Assembly: GCA_021200995.1 (NCBI GenBank)
Contig: JAJQFS010000086.1
Location: forward strand, 1 to 64,000
Direction of reading: 5' to 3'
Source of the DNA: Lachnospiraceae bacterium
GTDB lineage: Bacteria; Bacillota; Clostridia; Lachnospirales; Lachnospiraceae
DNA: 64,000 bases
Numbering within the stretch: position 1 is the stretch's first letter; each line of letters starts with the position of its first letter. Both the position numbers and the translations under genes were made by a program. The notes under the pieces are model-generated. The model was not told where the DNA came from and made no database searches. It was given only the letters and a program-made list of their open reading frames with translations. This document shows positions 41,406 to 51,266 of the stretch, piece by piece.

Positions 41406-42494
41406 ATGAAGATGAAAATTACCTGTATTCCGGGCGATGGAATCGGACCGGAAATTGTGGCGCAGGCCAAGGCTGTGCTGAATGCTGTTGCGGAGCGTTT
41501 TGGACATGAGCTGTCCTATACGGATATTCTGATGGGCGGCGCCTCCATTGACGCCTGTGGAGAACCTCTGACGGAGGAAGCGATTGCGCAGGCGAAGGCG
41601 GCGGACGCGGTGCTGATGGGCTCCATCGGCGGTAATACGTCCACCTCTCCCTGGTATCAGCTGCCGCCGGACAAGCGCCCGGAGGCCGGTCTGCTAAAGC
41701 TGCGCAAGTCTTTAAATCTCTTTGCCAACCTGCGGCCCGCTTTTCTGTATCAGGAGCTTGCTGCCGCCTGCCCGCTGAAGGAGGAAATCAGCGCGGCCGG
41801 TTTTGATATTATGATTATGCGGGAACTGACCGGAGGCCTGTATTTCGGTGAGAGACGGACAGTCGTGGAGAACGGCGTGCGGAAAGCAATCGACACGCTG
41901 ACCTATGATGAAAATGAAATCCGCAGGATTGCCGTGAAGGGCTTTGACATCGCCCGCAAGCGCAAAGGCAAGGTCACCAGCGTGGACAAGGCCAACGTGC
42001 TGGATTCCTCCAGACTCTGGAGAAAGGTAGTGGAGGAAGTAGCTGCGGATTATCCGGATGTCACGCTGGAGCATATGCTGGTAGACAACTGCGCGATGCA
42101 GCTTGTGAAAAATCCTGCCCAGTTTGACGTGATTCTGACGGAAAACATGTTTGGAGATATTCTCTCTGATGAAGCCAGTATGGTGACTGGATCCATCGGC
42201 ATGCTGCCAAGCGCTTCTTTAAACGACACGAAGTTTGGTTTATATGAGCCCAGCCACGGGTCAGCGCCTGACATCGCGGGCTTAGATATCGCCAACCCGA
42301 TCGCCACGGTCTTAAGCGCCGCCATGATGCTGCGATACAGCTTTGACCTGGACAGAGAGGCGGATGCGGTGGAGGCAGCGGTTCAGGCTGTGTTAAAGGA
42401 CGGGTACCGTACAGTAGATATTATGTCTCCAAGCTGTACGCAGGTTAGCTGCAGTGAGATGGGCGCTTTGCTGGTAAAGAGGATTTTAGAATGA
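41406..42494 (+). CDS. leuB: 3-isopropylmalate dehydrogenase
   Basis: A 362-residue NAD-dependent enzyme of leucine synthesis. ATG 41406 fits the AGAAGGA box (7-base spacing); in-frame ATGs at 41376 and 41400 are less well placed. Motifs: [58 protein letters not shown] and [12 protein letters not shown] for NAD binding. No leuA, leuC or leuD in the window. It overlaps the next gene by 4 bases. Confidence 0.93.
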   Translation: MKMKITCIPGDGIGPEIVAQAKAVLNAVAERFGHELSYTDILMGGASIDACGEPLTEEAIAQAKAADAVLMGSIGGNTSTSPWYQLPPDKRPEAGLLKLRKSLNLFANLRPAFLYQELAAACPLKEEISAAGFDIMIMRELTGGLYFGERRTVVENGVRKAIDTLTYDENEIRRIAVKGFDIARKRKGKVTSVDKANVLDSSRLWRKVVEEVAADYPDVTLEHMLVDNCAMQLVKNPAQFDVILTENMFGDILSDEASMVTGSIGMLPSASLNDTKFGLYEPSHGSAPDIAGLDIANPIATVLSAAMMLRYSFDLDREADAVEAAVQAVLKDGYRTVDIMSPSCTQVSCSEMGALLVKRILE

Positions 42495-43474
42495 CCACCC
42501 AAAAAGCATATTCCCGCATGGGCTTTCTGTATCTGGTGTTTTCTCTGGCAGTACTCGCGGTGCAGCTGCTTTTGAGTCTGGTTCTGTATACGTATTTTCC
42601 AGTGCTTTATGACAGCTATACAGTGTTGACAGTTTTGTCCAGCGTTTCACTTTATCTTGTGGGACTTTTGATTTTACCGACGGGGGCAAAGCTTTTATTC
42701 AGGAATGAGAGAACGGTTTTGGAGAAGCACTCCATGAAGGCTTCCCAACTGCTGCAGGCCTTTTGTGTGACCTATCTGATCGTGGTTGCATCCAACTGGA
42801 TCGGTCAGATGGTGATTGGATTTGTGGAATCGTTTGCGGGAACTGTGATTGAAAATCCTGTGGATGATCTGGTGGAATCGGTGAGCCCACTGGTCTTACT
42901 GATACTGACAGGCCTGATTGCTCCGGTTTTTGAGGAATGGTTCTTCAGGAAAATCCTGGTGGATCGCCTTGTGAAGTATGGAGAAGCGGCGGCAATTCTG
43001 GTTTCCGGGCTGATGTTCGGCCTTTTTCACGGAAACCTGGATCAATTCTTTTACGCGTTTGCCATCGGTTCCTTTTTCGCGTATATTTACATTCGTACCG
43101 GAAAGATTCATTATGTGATGATTTTGCATGGTCTGATCAACATCACGTCTTCGGTGGTATTGAACGGACTGTTGTCTTTGGTCGATCTGGATTCGTTTTA
43201 TGCCGCGGCGACGGATTCCATGACGCTGCTTCGGTATTGTCTGGAAAATCCTGTGGGAATATCCGCGCTGCTGATCGCCGAAGGACTGGTTTACTGTATC
43301 CTGATTGCGGGTCTGATATTTCTCATCCGTGGGAAGAAAAAGTTTTACCTGCGTGAACAGGAGGGGCAGACATTCAGCGGAGAACAGTGTAAAACCGCGC
43401 TGCTGAATGCAGGCATGATTTGTTTTATCCTGTATTCTGTGGTTTATATAGTGGTGGAAAGCTTTTACCTGTAA
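42491..43474 (+). CDS. CPBP family intramembrane metalloprotease
   Basis: A 327-residue polytopic membrane protein with about eight spans. It has the CPBP/Abi motifs: EEWFFRKIL (EExxxR, residues ~150), FGLFHGN (FxxxH) and [11 protein letters not shown] (HxxxN/B). These residues form the zinc site of Rce1-type proteases. Substrate unknown; its coupling between leuB and ilvD by ATGA overlap is unusual for a biosynthetic block and probably reflects expression rather than shared pathway. Confidence 0.88.
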   Translation: MTTQKAYSRMGFLYLVFSLAVLAVQLLLSLVLYTYFPVLYDSYTVLTVLSSVSLYLVGLLILPTGAKLLFRNERTVLEKHSMKASQLLQAFCVTYLIVVASNWIGQMVIGFVESFAGTVIENPVDDLVESVSPLVLLILTGLIAPVFEEWFFRKILVDRLVKYGEAAAILVSGLMFGLFHGNLDQFFYAFAIGSFFAYIYIRTGKIHYVMILHGLINITSSVVLNGLLSLVDLDSFYAAATDSMTLLRYCLENPVGISALLIAEGLVYCILIAGLIFLIRGKKKFYLREQEGQTFSGEQCKTALLNAGMICFILYSVVYIVVESFYL

Positions 43475-43507
43475 AGGTGTATGAATAAAGGGAAAGGAAT
43501 CATAAAA

Positions 43508-45178
43508 ATGAGAAGTGACAGTGTGAAAACCGGAGCCGCGCAGGCTCCTCACAGAAGCTTACTGAACGCGCTGGGGATGACTGAGGAGGAGAGAAAACGC
43601 CCTCTGATCGGTATCGTCAGCTCTTATAATGAAATCGTACCGGGCCATATGAATCTGGACAAGATTGTCGAGGCGGTCAAAATGGGCGTAGCCATGGCTG
43701 GCGGTACGCCGATCGTGTTTCCGGCGATTGCGGTCTGTGACGGCATCGCGATGGGCCATGTCGGTATGAAGTATTCGCTCGTCACTCGCGATCTGATAGC
43801 AGATTCCACGGAGTGCATGGCGATGGCGCACGGCTTTGACGGTCTCGTGTGCGTCCCCAACTGTGATAAAAATGTGCCGGGCCTCCTGATGGCCGCGGCG
43901 CGTGTCAATATTCCGACGATATTTGTCTCCGGCGGTCCCATGCTGGCCGGTCATGTGCATGGACATAAGTCTTCCCTTTCCTCCATGTTTGAGGCGGTGG
44001 GCGCACAGGCCGCGGGTAAAATTTCCATGGAGGAGCTGACTTATTACGAAGAGAATGTCTGCCCGACCTGCGGTTCCTGCTCCGGTATGTACACGGCCAA
44101 CTCCATGAACTGCCTGACGGAAGCCATCGGTATGGGCCTGCGCGGGAACGGCACGATTCCGGCTGTCTATTCTGAGAGAATTCGTCTGGCAAAGCACGCC
44201 GGCATGCAGATCATGGAGCTGGTTGAGAAGGATATCAGGCCCCGTGACATCATGACTGAGAAAGCGTTTATGAACGCTCTGATTGTGGATATGGCGCTTG
44301 GCTGCTCCACGAACACGATGCTGCACATCCCGGCCATTGCGCATGAAGCGGGTGTGGAGATCAATCTGGATATTGCGAATTCCCTGTCCGAGAAGACCCC
44401 GAACCTCTGCCACCTGGCGCCTGCGGGTCCGACCTATATGGAGGACTTAAATGAGGCCGGCGGTGTGTACGCGGTGATGAAGGAACTGACCAAGCTCGAT
44501 CTGCTTTCCACAGACCTGATTACCTGCACTGGCAAGACCGTCAGGGAGAATATCGAAAACGCGGTCAATAAAGACACGAATATTATCCGGACGGTCGAGA
44601 ATCCCTACTCGAAGACCGGCGGCATCGCTGTCCTGAAGGGCAACATCGCGCCGGATGGCAGCGTAGTCAAGAGAAGCGCTGTCGTGGAGGAGATGATGGT
44701 GCACACTGGTCCTGCGAGAGTCTTTGACTGTGAGGAGGACGCCATTGAGGCGATCCGCGGCGGAAAGATCGTGGAGGGCGATGTGGTGGTTATCCGCTAT
44801 GAGGGACCAAAGGGCGGTCCGGGTATGAGAGAGATGCTTAATCCGACTTCCGCAATCGCAGGTATGGGCCTTGGCTCTTCCGTAGCATTGATTACGGACG
44901 GCCGCTTCTCCGGTGCCTCCAGAGGCGCTTCCATCGGACATGTTTCTCCGGAGGCTGCAGTGGGCGGACCTATCGCGCTTGTACAGGAGGGTGACCTGAT
45001 TTCCATTGATATTCCGGCCAATACGCTGAATGTTCTGGTGCCGGAGGAAGAGTGGGAAGAGAGAAAGAGAAACTTTGTACCGAAGGAAATGCCTCCTGTG
45101 ACGGGGTATCTGAAGAGATACAGAGAGTTAGTGACCAGCGGAGTAAACGGCGCGATTTTAAAGCTTCCGAACGAATAA
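43508..45178 (+). CDS. ilvD: Dihydroxy-acid dehydratase
   Basis: A 556-residue Fe-S dehydratase of valine/isoleucine synthesis. ATG 43508 is preferred ([16 protein letters not shown] is the usual opening; box GGGAAAGGA). Cluster and metal ligands: [18 protein letters not shown] and [18 protein letters not shown]-terminal signature [19 protein letters not shown]. Full length. It follows the CPBP gene by 33 bases. Confidence 0.95.
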   Translation: MRSDSVKTGAAQAPHRSLLNALGMTEEERKRPLIGIVSSYNEIVPGHMNLDKIVEAVKMGVAMAGGTPIVFPAIAVCDGIAMGHVGMKYSLVTRDLIADSTECMAMAHGFDGLVCVPNCDKNVPGLLMAAARVNIPTIFVSGGPMLAGHVHGHKSSLSSMFEAVGAQAAGKISMEELTYYEENVCPTCGSCSGMYTANSMNCLTEAIGMGLRGNGTIPAVYSERIRLAKHAGMQIMELVEKDIRPRDIMTEKAFMNALIVDMALGCSTNTMLHIPAIAHEAGVEINLDIANSLSEKTPNLCHLAPAGPTYMEDLNEAGGVYAVMKELTKLDLLSTDLITCTGKTVRENIENAVNKDTNIIRTVENPYSKTGGIAVLKGNIAPDGSVVKRSAVVEEMMVHTGPARVFDCEEDAIEAIRGGKIVEGDVVVIRYEGPKGGPGMREMLNPTSAIAGMGLGSSVALITDGRFSGASRGASIGHVSPEAAVGGPIALVQEGDLISIDIPANTLNVLVPEEEWEERKRNFVPKEMPPVTGYLKRYRELVTSGVNGAILKLPNE

Positions 45179-45200
45179 ATGTGCAGGAGTATGTGTGCGC

Positions 45201-45264
45201 AATCTTAATTGCCAGCGAGCGTGATTTTGCGGCTATCCACATATTACAGACTGCAATTAAGATT
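45201..45264 (+). promoter_or_regulatory. 12-bp inverted repeat in the ilvD-ilvB gap
   Basis: AATCTTAATTGC (45201-45212) and GCAATTAAGATT (45253-45264) are perfect inverted arms with 40 nt between. There is no T tract after the second arm. It could be a regulatory stem in the ilvB leader or a processing site. Confidence 0.5.
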
Positions 45265-45308
45265 TGATTTCAATATAAACAGACGACAGAAGAGAGGAAT
45301 GTAGATTT

Positions 45309-46985
45309 ATGCAGCTGAATGGATCACAGATCATTGTGCAGTGCTTAAAGGAGCAGGGCGTGGATACCGTCTTCGGTTATCCGGGCGGCGCAATTTTAAA
45401 CGTATATGACGAATTATATAAACATCCGGAGATTACCCATATTCTGACCAGCCATGAGCAGGGCGCGAGCCATGCGGCTGACGGTTACGCCAGAGCGACC
45501 GGAAAGGTGGGCGTGTGCCTGGCGACTTCCGGCCCCGGCGCCACGAATCTGGTGACAGGTATCGCCACCGCGTTTATGGATTCCATTCCGATTGTCGCCC
45601 TTACCTGCAACGTCGGCGTTTCCCTTCTGGGTAAAGACTCCTTCCAGGAAATTGATATTGCCGGTATTACCATGCCGATCACCAAGAGAAGCTTCATTGT
45701 CAAGGATGTGAAGGAGCTGGCGCAGACGATCCGCAGAGCTTTTCAGATCGCCAGGAGCGACAGACCGGGTCCGGTGCTGATCGATGTGCCGAAGGATGTG
45801 ACCGCTGCCCTGTGCGAATATGAGACTGTGGAAATCAAAGAGGAGGAACCAAAGGTCTCTTATACTTGCGAAGAACTGGATAAAGTCATTGCGCTTTTGA
45901 AGGAAGCAAAAAAGCCCTTCGTGCTGGTGGGCGGCGGTGCCGTTTTATCCAACGCGTGGCAGGAGGTGCGTCAGTTCGTGGAGAGATTCAACAGTCCTGT
46001 CTGCGATACGTTGATGGGCAAGGGCGTCATAAACGGATATTCGCCCGAATACACTGGAATGATCGGCATGCACGGAACCAAGGCCTCTGACCTGGGCGTC
46101 AGCGAATGTGACTGCCTGGTGGCGCTGGGAGCCCGTTTTTCGGACCGCATCACCGGAGACGCGAAGCGCTTTGCGTCGAACGCGAAGATCATTCAGATCG
46201 ACATTGACGCGGCGGAGATCAATAAAAATGTCCGCACTGCGGCTTCTCTGGTAGGAGATTTAAAGCTTGCGCTGAAAGACATTCTGGCAGTGCTGGACCA
46301 GCAGGATCACGCCGAGTGGCTTGCGTACGTAGAAGACTTAAAGCAGAAATACCCGCTTAAATATGACGATGATCAGCTCAGCTGTCCATACATTATCCAG
46401 GAGATTGACAGAATCACGGAAGGGCAGGCCCTGATTACGACCGATGTGGGCCAGCATCAGATGTGGGCCGCGCAGTATTATACCTATACCGAGCCCCGTA
46501 CGCTTTTAACCAGCGGCGGCCTGGGAACCATGGGCTATGGTATGGGCGCCTGCATTGGAGCCAAAATGGCCCGTCCGGACAAGGTCTGCATCAACATCGC
46601 TGGCGATGGGTGCTTCCGCATGAATCTGAATGAGCTTGCGACCGCAAGCCGCTATAATATCCCGATCATCGAGGTTGTAATCAACAACCATGTGCTGGGC
46701 ATGGTGCGGCAGTGGCAGACCCTTTTCTATGACAAGCACTACAGTCAGACGGTTTTGCATGACAAAGCAGACTTCTGTAAGGTTGCGGAGGGACTGGGCT
46801 GCGAGGCAATCCGCGTCACCACAAAAGAGGAAGTGGAACCGGCTCTGAGAAAAGCCCTTTCCCTTGGCCGCCCGGTGGTACTGGACTGCATCATTCCGGA
46901 GGATGACAAGGTCCTGCCGATGGTGCCTGCGGGAGCGCCGATCAGTGAGGCGTTTGACGGGGACGATTTAAAAGCGAGAGAATGA
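45309..46985 (+). CDS. ilvB: Acetolactate synthase, large subunit
   Basis: A 558-residue thiamine-diphosphate enzyme, first common step of branched-chain amino acid synthesis. It has FGYPGGAIL, SHEQGASHAADGYAR with the catalytic Glu, GPGATNLVTGIATAFMDS, the FAD-domain segment and the TPP motif GDGCFRMNLNELATA. C-terminal EDDKVLPMVPAGAPISE is typical of biosynthetic (not catabolic AlsS) enzymes. No ilvN regulatory subunit gene follows; the next gene is a glycosyltransferase. Box AAGAGAGGAATGTAGATTT. Confidence 0.94.
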   Translation: MQLNGSQIIVQCLKEQGVDTVFGYPGGAILNVYDELYKHPEITHILTSHEQGASHAADGYARATGKVGVCLATSGPGATNLVTGIATAFMDSIPIVALTCNVGVSLLGKDSFQEIDIAGITMPITKRSFIVKDVKELAQTIRRAFQIARSDRPGPVLIDVPKDVTAALCEYETVEIKEEEPKVSYTCEELDKVIALLKEAKKPFVLVGGGAVLSNAWQEVRQFVERFNSPVCDTLMGKGVINGYSPEYTGMIGMHGTKASDLGVSECDCLVALGARFSDRITGDAKRFASNAKIIQIDIDAAEINKNVRTAASLVGDLKLALKDILAVLDQQDHAEWLAYVEDLKQKYPLKYDDDQLSCPYIIQEIDRITEGQALITTDVGQHQMWAAQYYTYTEPRTLLTSGGLGTMGYGMGACIGAKMARPDKVCINIAGDGCFRMNLNELATASRYNIPIIEVVINNHVLGMVRQWQTLFYDKHYSQTVLHDKADFCKVAEGLGCEAIRVTTKEEVEPALRKALSLGRPVVLDCIIPEDDKVLPMVPAGAPISEAFDGDDLKARE

Positions 46986-46994
46986 GAAGCGTTC

Positions 46995-47915
46995 ATGGAT
47001 AAAATTTTGGTTGTCATGTCCACCTATAATGGTGAGCGGTATGTGGAAGCGCAGATCGAGAGCATCATGGGACAGAAGGATGTCGATGTCACACTGCTGA
47101 TTCGCGATGACGGGTCAAAGGATCATACCTGCGAAGTGATTGAGCAATGCATGGAGCGATATCCGGATATCCGTCTGATCAAAGGAGAAAATATTGGTTA
47201 TCGCAAGAGTTTTTTTAATACTCTGACGGCGGAGCGTGAGAAAGCGTATGATTTCTATGCCTTTGCGGATCAGGACGATGTCTGGGAACCAAACAAGCTT
47301 AAGAGAGCCGTATATGGCCTGAAACGCAGAAATAAACCGGTTATGCTGTATGCCTCCGCGCTTCGGGTCGTGGACGAAGACTTAAATTTCCGGTATGACA
47401 ATGCTTTTCCTGGCATCCGGATTCATTACGGAAGCGCCCTGACAAGACAGCGCCTGGCCGGCTGCACGATGGTGTTTTCAAAGGGACTTTATGAACTGTG
47501 CTGTCTCTATCAGGCCAAACCTGGAAATGAGGACCTGCTCAGCCATGACGGGCTGGTATATTATATCTGCCTGTTGTGCGGCGGCGACGTCATTTTTGAC
47601 AAAAAAAGCTATATCAATTACCGCAGACATGCGGATGCTTTCAGCAGGCAGGGCAAGAGCTTCTGGCTGAAAGCGGAATCGGTTCTGAATATTTTTACTA
47701 CCAGCAAAAATGAAAGATATAAGCAGACGAAGGCGCTGGCTGACGTGTATTATGAGAGAATGCCCACTGACGTTCAGAAAACTGTAGATAAGGTGCTGAA
47801 TTACCAAAATTCTGTTCATGATACCCTGGCTCTCTTTCTGGACCCGCAGTTTGACAGCGGGCTGAAGTCGGTGGATATCGTGAACAAACTGGCAATTCTG
47901 ATGAGATGCTACTGA
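46995..47915 (+). CDS. Family 2 glycosyltransferase
   Basis: A 306-residue GT-A fold enzyme. N-terminus MSTYNGERYVEAQIESI, the donor-binding DDGSKDHT, and the metal site FADQDDVWEPNKL (DQDD as the DXD-type motif). The middle has LAGCTMVFSKGLYEL and HDGLVYYICLLCGGDV, as in rhamnosyl/galactosyl transferases of this type. Probably adds a sugar to a wall or capsule glycan. It overlaps the transpeptidase gene by one base (TGATG), suggesting linked roles in envelope building. Confidence 0.85.
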   Translation: MDKILVVMSTYNGERYVEAQIESIMGQKDVDVTLLIRDDGSKDHTCEVIEQCMERYPDIRLIKGENIGYRKSFFNTLTAEREKAYDFYAFADQDDVWEPNKLKRAVYGLKRRNKPVMLYASALRVVDEDLNFRYDNAFPGIRIHYGSALTRQRLAGCTMVFSKGLYELCCLYQAKPGNEDLLSHDGLVYYICLLCGGDVIFDKKSYINYRRHADAFSRQGKSFWLKAESVLNIFTTSKNERYKQTKALADVYYERMPTDVQKTVDKVLNYQNSVHDTLALFLDPQFDSGLKSVDIVNKLAILMRCY

Positions 47916-49333
47916 TGATGACGAAATCCAGAAAATTCATATTGTATTCGGCTGGCGCGGCGCTGCTCGCGGCAGCTGCCTTATGTGCGCTCGGTTATGT
48001 ACTGCTTCTGGGACATTACGCCAGAACATTTCCCTATGGTACATGGATCAATGGCGTATACTGTACCGGGCTTACCGTGGATCAGGTCAATTCACTGCTG
48101 TGTCAGCAGGAGTATGACGCCACACTGTCGATCATGGATGATGAGGGGAATGAATATGAACTGGATTGTAATGAATATGTAACAGGAATTGATTATACGT
48201 TATCGGTGCAGGCCGTAAAGGCTCAGGCACGGACAGATTCGTCCTTTTCACAGACCTCTTATTCTGTGAACCCTGTTGTCACCGTGGATGAGGAAGCGTT
48301 CGGTGAATGGCTGTTCACGGTTTCTCCGTTTTCAGATATTGATGACAAATATGAGAATAAGGTGACGCTTCAATATACCGAAGATGGATATGTGCTGAGC
48401 GACACGGGAGAGGAAATGCTGGATTTTGACAGAGCATGCGAAGTCCTCCTGTCCGCAGTGCAGACTGGTGTAAAATCGGTAAGTCTTACAGAGACGGATT
48501 GCTATACGACAGAGGCGTACACTTCGGATGACAAATATCTTCTGGACATTTACAGTCAGATTGAGAAATATACGCAGAACCATCAGATTACCTTTGAGGC
48601 GGATGAAGGCGAGTACGCCATGACCGAAGCCGAGATACAGGGTGTTCTGGCGGCAGGTGAGGATGGTATTCCACTTCTGAATAAAGACGGTGTTATTTAC
48701 TGTGATACTGAGAAGGTGGAAGCTTATGTCGCCGCGCTCGCGTCAGATACCAGCACCCGCAATCACAGCTGGGAATTTGTGACGCACAGCGGCGAGACAG
48801 TAGAAGTCGTAAAAGGCAATTACGGCCGTGTGATGGAGAATGAAAGTGAGCTGGCTGTAGAGCTGATCGAAGCGCTGCGTGCGGAAAGCTTCCGTGGTAC
48901 ACTTGCACTGGAGTATACTTATTATCCGTCAGGCGCTGTTGACAATGATTATGGCCGTGCGATTTCGGAAACGTATATTGAGGTCAGCATTTCAGAACAG
49001 CATTGTTATATGTATCAGGGGGATGAACTGATCTGGGAGAGTGACTGTGTCACCGGAGATGTATCAAAGGGTCGGGATACCCCGAAAGGAGTTTATTACA
49101 TAGAATACAAGCAGCAGGGACGCACTCTGCGCGGAGCGGATTACACGACTTACGTTTATTACTGGATGCACTTTTATGACGGCTGCGGTTTCCATGACGC
49201 TTACTGGAAGTCGTCCTTCGGCGGCACAGTATATTTGACGAACGGTTCTCATGGCTGCGTGAATCTGCCTTCAGCGAAGGCGAAGGAGCTGTACTCGCTG
49301 GTGGAGAGCGGCATGACTGTGATAGTCTATTGA
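47915..49333 (+). CDS. L,D-transpeptidase with PG-binding domain
   Basis: A 472-residue envelope protein. Start at 47915 overlaps the upstream TGA; an in-frame ATG at 47906 is also possible. One N-terminal span (ILYSAGAALLAAAALCALGYV) anchors a large outer part with PG_binding_4-type repeats (GTWINGVYCTGLTVDQVNSLL and a second copy with TFEADEGEYAM). The C-terminal YkuD domain (~345-472) has PKGVYYIEYKQQ and the catalytic SHGCVNLP. It forms 3-3 cross-links in peptidoglycan. Normal layout for Clostridia. Confidence 0.93.
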   Translation: MMTKSRKFILYSAGAALLAAAALCALGYVLLLGHYARTFPYGTWINGVYCTGLTVDQVNSLLCQQEYDATLSIMDDEGNEYELDCNEYVTGIDYTLSVQAVKAQARTDSSFSQTSYSVNPVVTVDEEAFGEWLFTVSPFSDIDDKYENKVTLQYTEDGYVLSDTGEEMLDFDRACEVLLSAVQTGVKSVSLTETDCYTTEAYTSDDKYLLDIYSQIEKYTQNHQITFEADEGEYAMTEAEIQGVLAAGEDGIPLLNKDGVIYCDTEKVEAYVAALASDTSTRNHSWEFVTHSGETVEVVKGNYGRVMENESELAVELIEALRAESFRGTLALEYTYYPSGAVDNDYGRAISETYIEVSISEQHCYMYQGDELIWESDCVTGDVSKGRDTPKGVYYIEYKQQGRTLRGADYTTYVYYWMHFYDGCGFHDAYWKSSFGGTVYLTNGSHGCVNLPSAKAKELYSLVESGMTVIVY

Positions 49334-49351
49334 TAAGCAGGAGGAGAGATT

Positions 49352-50527
49352 ATGAAGGAAAAAGTATATCAGATTCATTGCCTGAACCCGATTTCGAAGG
49401 TGGGGCTGGATCATTTGACGGAGCAGTACGCCATGACTGAGCAGATGGGCGAAGCTGACGCTGTTTTAGTCAGAAGTGCTGTCATGCACGATCTTGAGCT
49501 GCCGGACAGCCTGCTGGCAGTGGCAAGGGCAGGAGCGGGATACAATAACATTCCGCTGGAAAAATGCGCGCAGAAAGGCATTGTGGTTTTCAATACGCCT
49601 GGCGCCAACGCCAATGGCGTAAAAGAAATCATCATCGCGGCCATGCTGCTGGCCAGCCGCGATATCAACGGCGGCATCGAGTGGGTGAAAGAGCATCAGA
49701 AGGATCCGGATATCGCGAAAGCGACCGAGAAGGCCAAAAAAGCCTTTGCCGGCACGGAAATTATGGGAAAAACCCTGGGCGTCATCGGCCTGGGCGCGGT
49801 TGGCGCCATGGTGGCCAATGCCGCGGAGCAGCTGGGTATGCAGGTCATGGGCTATGATCCGTTTTTGTCAGTTGACGCCGCATGGAAATTAAGCCACAAC
49901 GTCAGGCATGTTACGGATGTCAATGAGATCTATGCGCACAGTGATTTCATCACTATTCATGTACCTGCTATGGAATCCACAAAGGGAATGATCGGCAAAG
50001 AAGCGATCGCATTAATGAAGCCGAACGCGGTGATTTTGAATTTTGCGAGGGATGTGCTCTGTGATGAGCAGGCGGTTGTGGAAGCACTTCAAGAGGGCAG
50101 AATTCGCAGATATGTGTCTGATTTCCCGACTCCCGTGACCAGCGGAAAGCCGGGGTGCATCGTCATTCCACATCTGGGGGCGTCTACGGAAGAGAGCGAG
50201 GACAACTGCGCGGTGATGGCTGTGAAAGAGATCAGGGATTACCTGGAGAACGGCAGCATCGTGAACAGCGTGAACTATCCGCGCTGCGAGGTTGGCCCCT
50301 GCAGAACGGCTGCCAGAGTGGCTGTACTGCATAAAAATGTGGCAGGCATGCTGACCGCGATCACGAACTGCGCCGCGGACGAGGGAATCAATATCGCGGA
50401 GGTGGTCAATAAATCAAGAGACGATGTGGCGTATACGCTGATTGATCTGGATCAGGAAGCGAGTGCACAGGTGGTGGACAAGCTGAACGCTATTCCCGGC
50501 GTATTCCGTGTCAGAGTGATCAAATGA
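49352..50527 (+). CDS. serA: D-3-phosphoglycerate dehydrogenase
   Basis: A 391-residue NAD-dependent enzyme, first step of serine synthesis. NAD motif GLGAVGAMVANAAEQLGM (residues ~147-165), substrate part AGAGYNNIPLEKCAQKGI, active-site His in PHLGASTEESEDNCA, and a C-terminal ACT domain (~320-391; GMLTAITNCAADEGINIAEV) for allosteric control by serine. Box CAGGAGGAGAG before ATG 49352. serC is not adjacent. A bidirectional terminator follows. Confidence 0.93.
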   Translation: MKEKVYQIHCLNPISKVGLDHLTEQYAMTEQMGEADAVLVRSAVMHDLELPDSLLAVARAGAGYNNIPLEKCAQKGIVVFNTPGANANGVKEIIIAAMLLASRDINGGIEWVKEHQKDPDIAKATEKAKKAFAGTEIMGKTLGVIGLGAVGAMVANAAEQLGMQVMGYDPFLSVDAAWKLSHNVRHVTDVNEIYAHSDFITIHVPAMESTKGMIGKEAIALMKPNAVILNFARDVLCDEQAVVEALQEGRIRRYVSDFPTPVTSGKPGCIVIPHLGASTEESEDNCAVMAVKEIRDYLENGSIVNSVNYPRCEVGPCRTAARVAVLHKNVAGMLTAITNCAADEGINIAEVVNKSRDDVAYTLIDLDQEASAQVVDKLNAIPGVFRVRVIK

Positions 50528-50559
50528 TGCAATTGTAATACAATTTATAATGAAATGAT

Positions 50560-50597
50560 AAAATAAAACTCTTCGATAGTTCGGAGAGTTTTATTTT
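50560..50597. terminator. Bidirectional terminator between serA and a convergent gene
   Basis: A 13-bp perfect stem (50560-50572 with 50585-50597), extended by G-T and G-C pairs, with T tracts on both strands. It serves serA on the + strand and the 92-residue gene on the - strand. Confidence 0.9.
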
Positions 50598-50659
50598 GCC
50601 GTGATTTATCCAAAAACTGTTCTGATACGACGTCAGGATGTAGGCCGCCTGCGGGCAAG

Positions 50660-50938
50660 CTACCGGAACAGCAGGGGATTTTCCGGATCGTTTGCCTGGT
50701 CGGCAAAGGTCTGCTGCAGGTGCATTTCTTCCTGGAGGCTGGCCTCACTCTGCAGATCCATGTATTTAATGAACATTTCCTCCAGGGTAATGTGTTCTTC
50801 GGCGGCGATCTCCTCAAAGATGGGGCGAAGGGCGTCGAGCTGTCTGGAAACCTGTACTTTCTGTGGATCTATGTCGCCAAGTACTTCCTCGGCGTATTTG
50901 TTGATACGTTTTATCATGTCAAATTCTTTTGCGGTCAT
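50660..50938 (-). CDS. Small conserved-looking helical protein (92 aa)
   Basis: Start at 50938: the minus strand has GAAAGGACACCACCC before ATG; a longer frame upstream lacks a box. The product begins MTAKEFDMIKRINKYAEEVLG, is helical and acidic, with VQVSRQLDALRPIFEEIAAEE and LEEMFIKYMDLQSEASLQ. No domain recognised. It is divergent from the promoter of the glgB leader, so the two may share regulation. Confidence 0.65.
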   Translation of the reverse strand: MTAKEFDMIKRINKYAEEVLGDIDPQKVQVSRQLDALRPIFEEIAAEEHITLEEMFIKYMDLQSEASLQEEMHLQQTFADQANDPENPLLFR

Positions 50939-50993
50939 GGGTGGTGTCCTTTCTGTGAATAGTAACTTGTTCATGTATTTTACTACTTTTAAC

Positions 50994-51022
50994 TTGTATT
51001 GACCAGATTTATTTGGTAAAAT
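50994..51022 (+). promoter_or_regulatory. Promoter for the glgB leader RNA
   Basis: TTGTAT (50994-50999), 17-base spacer, TAAAAT (51017-51022), with an extended -10 TGG just before. Predicted start about 51029, six bases before the first arm of the long leader helix. Confidence 0.65.
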
Positions 51023-51034
51023 GTTTATAAATAT

Positions 51035-51234
51035 GTTACTCTTCACAGCCGACTTGGGAGATATAAACAGGTCCGCCAAGCGTAGTGTGCTTGTAAGGAA
51101 CTGATTATATCTTCCAAGGTGAGTGTGAAGCAGTCACTTTCCCCTCATAAGCAAAAAGATGAGCAGCGTTTTTTGCTGCGTCAGATGCGAAGCAGCTGCT
51201 TTTGCACATGTGGGAAATGGCTGTGAAGAGTAAC
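51035..51234 (+). ncRNA. Structured ~200-nt leader RNA upstream of glgB
   Basis: No coding frame covers this stretch. GTTACTCTTCACAGCC (51035-51050) pairs perfectly with GGCTGTGAAGAGTAAC (51219-51234), a 16-bp closing helix. Inside, CTTGGGAGATATAA (51053-51066) pairs with TTATATCTTCCAAG (51105-51118; one G-T), enclosing CAAGC/GCTTG (51077-51081/51089-51093). A third stem GCAGC/GCTGC lies near 51163-51177. The nested multi-branch form is what a riboswitch or structured ncRNA looks like. The glgB AGGGAGGG box is 20 bases after the closing helix. I do not recognise a known family. Confidence 0.6.
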
Positions 51235-51266
51235 CATAAGGGGTATTTGACAGGGAGGGTTATGTT

